From: an uncultured Eubacterium sp.
GTDB taxonomy: Bacteria; Bacillota; Clostridia; Lachnospirales; Lachnospiraceae
NCBI GenBank assembly: GCA_910580075.1
Contig: CAJTVR010000028.1
Span: forward strand, 1-46,565
Direction of reading: 5' to 3'
DNA: 46,565 nucleotides
Shown here: piece by piece, positions 17,207 through 24,287 of the stretch
Layout: each line of letters begins with the position of its first letter
Position numbering within the stretch: the first letter of the stretch is position 1
Translations under genes and position numbers: made by a program
Notes under the pieces: model-generated
What the model was told of the DNA's origin: nothing
Databases searched by the model: none
What the model saw: only the letters and a program-made list of their open reading frames with translations

Positions 17207-17938
17207 ATGAAACGTTTTGAAGCTGTGGACTGTAATGAAAATTTGTCTGATAAAGTGTATACATATTTCAGCTGTCCGGACTGCGGAACTATGAAACTGG
17301 CCAGTCCGCTAGGGGGGGGGCTAATGGAATATGCCTCAAATTATGGCTCGTTCGTTCATATTAAAAAGAAATCAATAAACAATTCATTACGGGTTAAATG
17401 TGATCTGTATAATCTTACGGGAAAAGGGATGCTGGGAAGACTGTATTCTCATTTTATAATGCCGCAGCCGTATATGCGTGTGATACGAAAAACTGCATCC
17501 CGTCATCATAAAATTCTGGATATTGGCTGTGGAGACGGTTATCTGCTGAATTTATTAGCTGATCTGGGATATAAAAATCTGACAGGCATAGATTTGTATA
17601 TCCCTGACGAATTAGCTGGTGATAATGGAAAATTTATCCTTAAAAAAGGTACGATTGAGGATGCGGAGAATTCCTGTTTTGATTTGATTATATCGCACCA
17701 TTCTTTTGAACATATGGAAAAACCTGTTTATACGATGCAGCAGATGAGCAGCAAGCTGAAAAACAATGGCAGTATGATCCTCTCCATTCCGATTGCCGGC
17801 AGAGCAGGACTGAAAATTGCAGATATTATATATGATACAAATTCATTTTCTTACTTTCATTTAGAAAAGCTGGCCAGACATTACAGCCTGAAATCTGTTA
17901 AAAATATGATGAATCATTTTAAAAAAAATTTGAGATAA
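17207..17938 (+). CDS. SAM-dependent methyltransferase with disrupted start and a G9 tract
   Basis: Class I methyltransferase: motif I LDIGCGDGYLLN, acidic loop LTGIDLY, and FDLIISHHSFEHM as post-motif. The first in-frame ATG is at 17207, but the same frame is open upstream to 17150 and encodes NYVCDICNYKGK. With the downstream YFSCPDCGTM this makes the CxxC...CxxC zinc site usual at the N-terminus of such enzymes. The only good start, the ATG at 17175 behind AGAGGAG, is one base out of frame and ends after 11 codons. The gene may thus be silent or expressed without half of its zinc site. The G9 run (17312-17320) is in frame. The C-terminus (about residue 240) is short for the family. Confidence 0.72.
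   Translation: MKRFEAVDCNENLSDKVYTYFSCPDCGTMKLASPLGGGLMEYASNYGSFVHIKKKSINNSLRVKCDLYNLTGKGMLGRLYSHFIMPQPYMRVIRKTASRHHKILDIGCGDGYLLNLLADLGYKNLTGIDLYIPDELAGDNGKFILKKGTIEDAENSCFDLIISHHSFEHMEKPVYTMQQMSSKLKNNGSMILSIPIAGRAGLKIADIIYDTNSFSYFHLEKLARHYSLKSVKNMMNHFKKNLR
17312..17320 (+). repeat. G9 homopolymer inside the methyltransferase gene
   Basis: Nine Gs between CCGCTA and CTAATGG, encoding LGGGL after the second CxxC. Both sides of the tract are in the same frame in this copy. Confidence 0.95.
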
Positions 17939-17987
17939 CATGATATAATCTAAAATGTCGGATCTTCCGTGCAAATATCAGTTTAAC

Positions 17988-18055
17988 GGGGCTGCCGCAC
18001 TGAGTAAAACATATATAAAATAAACTTGTATGATTTTTCTTAATGTGACAGCCCC
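17988..18055. repeat. Inverted repeat between converging genes
   Basis: GGGGCTG (17988-17994) pairs with CAGCCCC (18049-18055), and the next bases CGCA/TGTG extend the stem with one mismatch and one wobble. The loop is about 45 bases. It lies between the methyltransferase stop and the end of the minus-strand Rpn remnant, so it could end transcription from either side. The U-run is weak. Confidence 0.4.
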
Positions 18056-18490
18056 TGTAATTTCAAAATTCTTGAAATATTCTTTTCGTATTTCCACTTA
18101 TATAGCTCCATAAACACAATATGCAGGAACTTGGGCCTTATCCTGCTTTCGTAGTAATTTTGACTGGTGCGCTGAAAATATTCGTGATAACTTTGCGCCG
18201 GATAAAGTAAAACTCTTACTAAAATATTTAGTGTCCATGCAGACTGTGCTTCTATGAGGATCATCAGCTTATTGCTGACAATAAAGCCTGAGTCATTATT
18301 CAGACTGCCGGTAAGCACATGTTCTATCGTTACATCAGTTATTGAATCTTCTGCCGCTGTGGTGTCCTCTGGGCGAGGTGTTTTATACAGCTTTAGCAGA
18401 TAACTCTTATTTTGAAAAAGATCAGGGAATTTTCCGGTTTTTCGGTACGCTTTACAATGATTTTCTGTAACTGCTTTATATTGTCCTGCA
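18040..18490 (-). pseudogene. Decayed Rpn-family (PD-(D/E)XK) recombination-promoting nuclease/putative transposase
   Basis: On the minus strand an open stretch reads HCKAYRKTGKFPDLF, then QNKSYLLKLYKTPRPED and then NNDSGFIVSNKLMILIEAQS, WTLNILVRVLLYPAQSYHEYFQRT. This is the conserved core of Rpn-type proteins, with the LIEAQS motif carrying the E-x-Q catalytic pair. No convincing start precedes it, and the C-terminal half expected after PKPELYVIY is missing: the frame drifts to an unrelated 25-residue end. The remnant separates the glycan locus from the next system, and a partial Rpn gene closes the window. From about 18500 to 18840 I see no supported gene; a 37-codon minus-strand frame (18677-18790) has no recognisable product. 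Confidence 0.7.
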
Positions 18491-18842
18491 CTTTATTACT
18501 TAATTTCTAAAAATCTGTGGCAAAATACATGATATAACTGCTTCTTTCAACATCTTAATTATACAAAATACGCCTGTCTTTACAATAAAATTCACGTTTT
18601 TTCTCTCTCCATTTGCTTCATCCTGCTCAGCTGACAGCTCTCATTTTAAACCTCACTTTCAAGGTTCTTTCATGCGCTAGACAGTGAGGCCCGGATCCTG
18701 GGTATCAGGCAGAAAATTAAGAATTTCTAACTGTTCTCCGTAGTCACGGAAAAGGATAAAGTTTTTCCGCCCGGCGTTCGGGAATCCCATACAATAAATA
18801 ATAGAGACTGCAGTTTATAGACATTTAAAATCTATTTAACAG

Positions 18843-18871
18843 TTGATTTTATTTAGATAATATGCTATAAT
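18843..18871 (+). promoter_or_regulatory. Strong sigma-A-type promoter with extended -10
   Basis: TTGATT (18843-18848), a 17-base spacer and TATAAT (18866-18871) preceded by TGC, an extended -10. Transcription would begin near 18878, about 50 bases before the ATG at 18929. It marks the start of the seven-gene module. Confidence 0.8.
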
Positions 18872-18928
18872 AACGACATTCATTATATTATAGAATACAT
18901 GCAACATTTAATCCGGGAGGTTCGTACG

Positions 18929-20008
18929 ATGGAACAGATAAATGCTGGAACGGTTTTATACGAATGGCTCTGCTGTAAAAAGAACGCACCAGAGTGCACT
19001 GTGCAGGATTTTCTGCTGGAAAAGTATCTGGAGCTTCACAAAGAAGATACACAGGATGTTCAGGAGAAAACAGCAGATTTTTATAAACATATGGATGCCT
19101 GGAAGGAAGCGTCAGAGCAGTTTTGCAGTTATACCGGGGAATACGAAGATCTGCCGGAATTAGAATCCTGGCAGGGAGCACAGATGCTGGAAAATGTTAT
19201 TCTGGAACTGGAAATGGATGAGACAGAACGCTACCGGTATCTGCTGAACGTGGAGATGATCATCGGCGCAGAAATCAGCAGACTTTTAGATCAGGAAGCC
19301 GGTGAGGGGCTCAAGGCACTGCTGGAACAAAAGTATGAGGAAGAATGGGACAATGCACAGGACGGTGTGACGGACGGTGCATTTCAAAAACGGTTTAGCG
19401 AAACCGTATCGCTTATGCAGTATGTGGGAATTGCCTATGATGATGAAAACCGCAGGATTCTGGCTGAAATCGGAGCCGGATGGCAGAACAGGTTTGAAAC
19501 AGTCAGTACAGGAAGTACAGAGCGGGATGTCTGTTATATTATAGATTTTCTTGTGTCCGAGATGATAGCGGCAGAGGAAGGAACCTATACCAGAGAAGAA
19601 CAAAGACTTTTAGCAGATCAGACTGTGCCTGTATGTGTCTCTTCTGTTTCTATGATTCGTGCGGGAAGCGATCCGCGTCAGATAAAAAAAGCGGCTTACA
19701 GTTATCTTGGACGCGTTTTTAATGAGAAAAATGCCAGGATTTTATTTTGCACAGCAGCTGTTTTTGCAGCTGCGAAGACATTGTTTTTCCTGGCAGAGCT
19801 GGTGATTGCCGGAACAGTGCTTAAAGCCGGGGCAGCCAGGCTGTGGGAACGGTGCGGGGAATATCTGGATCTGGAACTTCCGGATGGAATTTTAAATAAA
19901 TATATGGAGAAAATAACAGGTAAAAGGGATACAGATACTGCCGTGGAAGAAAGCTGGGAAGAAGAACTGGAAGAATTTGCAGATGAAGAGGAATATGAGC
20001 ATGATTAA
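18929..20008 (+). CDS. Unrecognised membrane protein with acidic C-terminal tail (module gene 1)
   Basis: A 359-residue protein of no family I recognise. The N-terminal ~265 residues are helical, charged and cysteine-containing (YEWLCCKKNAPEC). A hydrophobic stretch from about residue 270 to 303 (FCTAAVFAAAKTLFFLAELV and on) is long enough for a membrane hairpin. The tail is strongly acidic (SWEEELEEFADEEEYEHD). GGGAGG at 18915-18920 selects the ATG at 18929 over that at 18899. It overlaps the next gene by 8 bases. Its layout (helical body, hydrophobic hairpin, acidic tail) matches that of the seventh gene of the module, though I cannot show sequence similarity. It is probably a membrane anchor or platform. 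Confidence 0.72.
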   Translation: MEQINAGTVLYEWLCCKKNAPECTVQDFLLEKYLELHKEDTQDVQEKTADFYKHMDAWKEASEQFCSYTGEYEDLPELESWQGAQMLENVILELEMDETERYRYLLNVEMIIGAEISRLLDQEAGEGLKALLEQKYEEEWDNAQDGVTDGAFQKRFSETVSLMQYVGIAYDDENRRILAEIGAGWQNRFETVSTGSTERDVCYIIDFLVSEMIAAEEGTYTREEQRLLADQTVPVCVSSVSMIRAGSDPRQIKKAAYSYLGRVFNEKNARILFCTAAVFAAAKTLFFLAELVIAGTVLKAGAARLWERCGEYLDLELPDGILNKYMEKITGKRDTDTAVEESWEEELEEFADEEEYEHD

Positions 20009-20531
20009 GCAGTCGTTTATGTTTAATGTAGAAATGCTGGCAGAGATGACAGGCGGCAATAAGCAGTATTTAAGCAAGAAAATCAAAGGAATGACAGAAG
20101 ATCCGCAAATCCAGCTGAAGGCGGTACTGCGTTCCAAAAAAGAGGGATATCAGATTTCAGAAGAGGAAGTGCTGCGCTGTTTTCCGAAAATTACGCCAAA
20201 GCAGGTACAGGATTATAAAGAACAGTATTTAAATATGGATATTTCTCCAAAAGTAAAAATGCTGACCAGGCAGGAGGAATCAGTACCAAGATACATGGAA
20301 AAGGAAAGTGAGCTTTTAATTGAGTGGAAAGTCCGCATGGCAGCTACTCCGCCGGATAAAAAAAACAGTCCGGCAATGCGCGAATATCTGAAAGATGAAA
20401 TAAAAAAAATTAAAGAACTGCGCGAAGAAAAAATTAAAGAATCTGTCCGGCTTGAGCTGCTGATTAATAACTGTGACAAAATGATTCTGGAAATTGAAAG
20501 AAAGCTGGGACAGGAAGAAGCAGCAGAATAA
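20001..20531 (+). CDS. Small helical/coiled-coil protein of unknown function (module gene 2)
   Basis: 176 residues, no family recognised. Residues about 10-75 (MLAEMTGGNKQYLSKKIKG and following) are helical and basic; the C-terminal third is a charged coiled coil (DEIKKIKELREEKIKESV, then LLINNCDKMILEIERKL). AAGAGGA at 19986-19992 is ideally spaced for the ATG at 20001; the ATG at 19995 is too close. The overlap with gene 1 implies translational coupling and a shared complex. Confidence 0.68.
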   Translation: MIKQSFMFNVEMLAEMTGGNKQYLSKKIKGMTEDPQIQLKAVLRSKKEGYQISEEEVLRCFPKITPKQVQDYKEQYLNMDISPKVKMLTRQEESVPRYMEKESELLIEWKVRMAATPPDKKNSPAMREYLKDEIKKIKELREEKIKESVRLELLINNCDKMILEIERKLGQEEAAE

Positions 20532-20544
20532 GGAACTGGAATTT

Positions 20545-20582
20545 AGAAGCGAAAAGAAGAATCAGAAGCGGAAAGAAGAATT
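20545..20582 (+). repeat. Two tandem 19-base units in a leader region
   Basis: AGAAGCGAAAAGAAGAATC (20545-20563) is followed directly by AGAAGCGGAAAGAAGAATT (20564-20582), two differences. It lies in the 147-base gap between module genes 2 and 3 and may be decayed coding sequence from the purine-rich end of gene 2. Confidence 0.7.
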
Positions 20583-20678
20583 AGGAAGAAACATCAGGAA
20601 TGAGATGGATTTGCTGTGCGGAGTTTAAAATGATAGAGGCAAAGGGTTAAGCGGTGGATTCATAAAGCAGGAGGAGAC

Positions 20679-21863
20679 ATGGATATAGAGGGTAAGAATG
20701 TAAATATTCTGGTAACGGGAGGAACGAGCAGCGGCAAAACAGTTGCAGCCTGCTGTACATTTAATCATATGACACAGGAGGGCGGCATATCTGTGCAGTC
20801 TGGAGGCTCGGAAGTTAAATTCAGTCTGCTGGCAGACGGCAGCAGAGCCGCACGTATAATGGATGATTTTGCCGACACTTATATTGATATGCTGGAAGGA
20901 AGGCTTCCATCCGGCAGCACTGAAAATAAGCAGTATGAGCTGCTGTTTAAAAGAGAGCAGCAAACAGTCTGCAATATTTTCTGGATGGATTACAGAGGGG
21001 CGCTGACCAAAGAGGACTGGGCAGATCCCGCATATGCCGGGCAGATTGAAGAATTTAAAGAAATGCTGGCACATTCTACGCTGCTGATATATATTATTTC
21101 AGGCGAAATTATTAAAAAATATACTGCATTAAAAAAACTTTCTCCAGACTGCGTGGAACGGAAAAAAGAAATGACGAAGGTAAACAAAGAAATCATGCAG
21201 ATTCGCCATATTATGGAAAAGACGAAGGAAATCCGGGGGGAAGAAGACAGGACACCGGTTCTTTTTTATATTACAAAATCTGATTACATTGAATATGGGA
21301 ATGACCAGGAGAAATTTGACCAGCTAATTATGCTTTTAAAAGAAAATGCCCTTCTGCAGAAAGACCGCAAAGTGATCTGCTGCCATTCGACTCTGGGGCG
21401 GGCACTGATTTTAAACGAGAACAATCAGATTGAAAGCGGTTTTGAGCCGGAAGGATTTGAAATACCGCTGATGCTTGCAGCAGGATATGCCATGTCAGAA
21501 GACGGGAAGCAGTGGGAAGAGGAAGAATATGCAAAACTAGATGCTGAAATCCAGATACAGCGGGTGCATACGGATATCAGCAACGAGGAAAAAGGAAGGC
21601 TGATGGGAGGCGCGTACCGTGTATTCGGGCCTATTATGAAGCGCCGGCAGGAGCAGATTAGAAATCTCGAAAAAGAGAAGGAACAGTATCAGAATCGAAT
21701 TGAAGAGCTGGAGAAGAAAAAGCAGCGGATAGAAAGCAGGCAGAGATTATATGCGAAAGAGATTCTGGATTACATTACTGGAAGTGCAAAAAACCAATGT
21801 AAATATGCCGTTTATGTAAATTCGGACGGAGAAGAACTGCCGCTGCACAGCTTTTTTGAATAA
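20679..21863 (+). CDS. TRAFAC-like GTPase with C-terminal coiled coil (module gene 3)
   Basis: 394 residues. A P-loop VTGGTSSGKT is at about 12-21 (G1), D104-Y-R-G107 in IFWMDYRG is a G3 (DxxG), and T199-K-S-D202 in LFYITKSD is a T/NKxD G4 that marks guanine specificity; VICCHSTLG may be G5. These place it among GTPases of the TRAFAC class rather than generic P-loop proteins. A coiled coil runs from about residue 325 to 372 (EQIRNLEKEKEQYQNRIEEL). No transmembrane segment is seen, so membrane placement would need a partner. GGAGGAG gives a firm start. This is the likely switch protein of the module. I know of GTPase-centred conflict systems in bacteria but cannot match this one to them. Confidence 0.75.
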   Translation: MDIEGKNVNILVTGGTSSGKTVAACCTFNHMTQEGGISVQSGGSEVKFSLLADGSRAARIMDDFADTYIDMLEGRLPSGSTENKQYELLFKREQQTVCNIFWMDYRGALTKEDWADPAYAGQIEEFKEMLAHSTLLIYIISGEIIKKYTALKKLSPDCVERKKEMTKVNKEIMQIRHIMEKTKEIRGEEDRTPVLFYITKSDYIEYGNDQEKFDQLIMLLKENALLQKDRKVICCHSTLGRALILNENNQIESGFEPEGFEIPLMLAAGYAMSEDGKQWEEEEYAKLDAEIQIQRVHTDISNEEKGRLMGGAYRVFGPIMKRRQEQIRNLEKEKEQYQNRIEELEKKKQRIESRQRLYAKEILDYITGSAKNQCKYAVYVNSDGEELPLHSFFE

Positions 21864-22003
21864 AAACAGCCCGCTGCTGCAGGCGTGCATGACCAGGGTT
21901 TCGGGCAAGTCTGTTTCTAAGGGGCAGGAATACAGTTGATATGCACTTAGAAGAGGCAGAATCTGGCAGCAGTCTGAATCTGGCAGTATATTGAGGTGGA
22001 AAG

Positions 22004-23248
22004 ATGGCAGTATGCAGATGGATTTATGCAAATGCAAAAATGGAAAGTGACAGAAAAGATTATTTTGTCCGGCTTTGTGACCCAGACCTGGAAGCCTGGA
22101 AAGGAACGTTAATCGAATTGTCAAACCGGCTGCTGTCAGCAGATAAGCGGAGAGGAAAGGCGGAAAAGCAGGTTTGCTGGTTTGCCGGATATATTAGCAG
22201 AGAAATGTATCTGGTAGCTGCAGGGGGAGGCCAGCAGGAACTGTTAGGCATTTCCAGCGGGAAATACAGAGAACAGCATTGCGTTCTTGGGTATGGCTTT
22301 ACAGGAGATGATATCTGTCTGCTAAAACAGGAAGATGAAATATTTGAGCCGCTGAAAGAGATTATGCGTGAAATCCAGCGGACTGGAGAAGAAAAAGAAA
22401 TCGAAACTGTGGAAAACATGAAAATGGATTTTTCAGCATACAGGATAAATATCACAGAATCTGATCAAAGCAGCAGAACTGCTTTTTTACATCCCGCAGA
22501 TACAGCAAAACAGAAGGGAAATGCTGTTTATCAGAGTACAGAGGAAATGGACAGCAGACTGTGGAAATACAGCCTGCGCAAGCCGGTTATGCTTGGGATT
22601 ATAAGCATGGAAGATGCCGGAAGACTGCTGAGATATTTTCCTGATGGAATGGTTACAGTAATAGAAGATGCAATACAAAAGATTTATGTGCCGGAAGCAA
22701 AAAACGCGGGTTCCCTGGCAGGGGATGCATCAGAAAAAAATACGAAGCTTACAAAAACACTGAAAGCGGAACAGAATATAGTGAAACAGAAAAAGCAGAG
22801 GCAGCAGATTTTAAAAGAGCAGAAAAGACAAAAGTGTGCACAGGATGCAAATGTGCAGGTTCGAAAATACCAGGAGAACAAATACCAGGATCAGCGTCAG
22901 CAGGAACTGCGCAGACAAAAGCACAGGGAACAGGTAAAATTAATAAAATACTGGGCTTTATGGTGCAGGAATCATTTATCGGAATCACAAGTAGAAGCTG
23001 TGAAAAAAGCCATTGAGATTATGAAAAAAGAAGAAAGATGGTCTGAGAAAGAAAATGGATTTTTCCGGCAGAGTGAGTATGCTGCGTATATGCTTCTGTG
23101 GCATGATAAACAGAAAAAGAAAAAGGAACAGGAAATTTATTTTCTGATTGAGTCCTGGGCAGATACTATGAGTGCAAAAAAGACAGTACAGCTTGCAGAA
23201 CTGATAGAACATATAAATGGCATGCAGCGTGATAGTAAGAGGAGGTGA
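22004..23248 (+). CDS. Unrecognised protein with a domain shared with the next gene (module gene 4)
   Basis: 414 residues. The first ~130 residues (RWIYANAKMESDRKDYFVRL, TLIELSNRLLSADKRRGKAE, QHCVLGYGFTGDDICL) are closely shared with the next gene, as is a second block around 185-235 (LWKYSLRKPVMLGIISMEDA; RYFPDGMVTVIEDA). Between and after these is a lysine/glutamine-rich coiled-coil stretch. A C-terminal helical region of ~100 residues (ESQVEAVKKAIEIMKKEERW; MLLWHDKQKKKKEQEI) is absent from the paralogue. I do not recognise either domain. AGGTGGAAAG supports the start. Its stop lies in the ribosome site of the next gene. Confidence 0.7.
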   Translation: MAVCRWIYANAKMESDRKDYFVRLCDPDLEAWKGTLIELSNRLLSADKRRGKAEKQVCWFAGYISREMYLVAAGGGQQELLGISSGKYREQHCVLGYGFTGDDICLLKQEDEIFEPLKEIMREIQRTGEEKEIETVENMKMDFSAYRINITESDQSSRTAFLHPADTAKQKGNAVYQSTEEMDSRLWKYSLRKPVMLGIISMEDAGRLLRYFPDGMVTVIEDAIQKIYVPEAKNAGSLAGDASEKNTKLTKTLKAEQNIVKQKKQRQQILKEQKRQKCAQDANVQVRKYQENKYQDQRQQELRRQKHREQVKLIKYWALWCRNHLSESQVEAVKKAIEIMKKEERWSEKENGFFRQSEYAAYMLLWHDKQKKKKEQEIYFLIESWADTMSAKKTVQLAELIEHINGMQRDSKRR

Positions 23249-23252
23249 TGGC

Positions 23253-24230
23253 ATGGCAGTGTACCGCTGGATTTATGCGAATGCAAAAATGGAAGGAGAT
23301 AGAAAGGACTATCATGTCAGGCTGTGTGATGCGCAGCTAAGAGGGTATCAGCGCACATTAATTGAGCTGTCAAACCGCCTGCTTTCAGCAGATAAACGCC
23401 GCGGGAAAGCAGAGAAGCAGACAAGCTGGTTTGGCGGATATCTGGATAAGAAAATGTATGTCACTGCAGTCGGAGGAGACCAGAGAGATCTGCTTGGGAT
23501 TGAGCCGGATGGATACAGAGCACAGCACTGTGTTCTGGCTTATGGTTTTACAGAAAAGGATATCTGCCTTTATGAGAGAAAGGAAGAATTATTTGAACCG
23601 CTGAAAAAAATCATGCGAAAAGTGCAGATAAGCGGCAGAGACTGCAGACCAGATGAAGAAACAAAAATTACTGGTCAGGAACTTTTAAAATATGTACAGA
23701 TTCCGGATAAGAATGTTTATAAAACGGATTATAATATAATAAAAAGTACAAAAAATACAGATGATAAATTATGGAAACAGAGCCTGAATTATCCGGTAAT
23801 GACTGGAGTAATCAGCAAAGAAGATGCAGAAAAACTGCTGGGATATTTTCCGGATGGAGCAGTTACTGTTTTGGAAGATGTAAGAATCCGGTATGAAGTG
23901 CAAAGTACCGAAGCGGTGTATAAAGCGGTAAAAAAAGACAGAACCCCAAACGCTGCTCAAGTGGAAAAAACAGCAGGGATGAATAAAACAGCAGGGATAG
24001 ATAAAACAGGCAGGATACAAGAAACGGAAAAAAAGGATCGTCCTATAACAGCACATAAGCATGAAGCTGGAAAAGAATTAGAAACATTGAGAAAGGAACA
24101 GCTTCAGGCGCAGGCGCAGCTGATGGAAATCAGGGCGGAAAAACGCAGAAAAGAAGTTCAGAAGAGAAAGGCAGCAGTGCTGTTTTTTTTCTTATTATTT
24201 TTTACACTGGCTTTCTGGCTTCTTTTATGA
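23253..24230 (+). CDS. Tail-anchored paralogue of module gene 4 (module gene 5)
   Basis: 325 residues. N-terminal domain as in gene 4 (YRWIYANAKMEGDRKDYHVR; TLIELSNRLLSADKRRGKAE; QHCVLAYGFTEKDICL) and the same second block (PVMTGVISKEDAEKLLGYFP). A low-complexity linker with near-repeats (KTAGMNKTAGIDKTGRIQET) and a basic coiled coil follow. The protein ends with a single hydrophobic helix, AAVLFFFLLFFTLAFWLLL, at the very C-terminus, a tail anchor placing the shared domain on the cytoplasmic side of the membrane. Alignment with gene 4 and GGAGG at 23241-23245 select the ATG at 23253. A T8 run encodes part of the anchor and is in frame. Confidence 0.72.
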   Translation: MAVYRWIYANAKMEGDRKDYHVRLCDAQLRGYQRTLIELSNRLLSADKRRGKAEKQTSWFGGYLDKKMYVTAVGGDQRDLLGIEPDGYRAQHCVLAYGFTEKDICLYERKEELFEPLKKIMRKVQISGRDCRPDEETKITGQELLKYVQIPDKNVYKTDYNIIKSTKNTDDKLWKQSLNYPVMTGVISKEDAEKLLGYFPDGAVTVLEDVRIRYEVQSTEAVYKAVKKDRTPNAAQVEKTAGMNKTAGIDKTGRIQETEKKDRPITAHKHEAGKELETLRKEQLQAQAQLMEIRAEKRRKEVQKRKAAVLFFFLLFFTLAFWLLL

Positions 24231-24287
24231 AATCAGGTTTTTTGTAACACGAAAAGAAGCAGAATAATAAGTAAGGAGAATATCAGA

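Noticed and set aside
18677..18790. Minus-strand 37-codon frame (MGFPNAGRKNFILFRDYG...)
   Set aside because: Composition looks protein-like, but it is short, lacks a ribosome site and I recognise no family; kept only as a note in the gap description.
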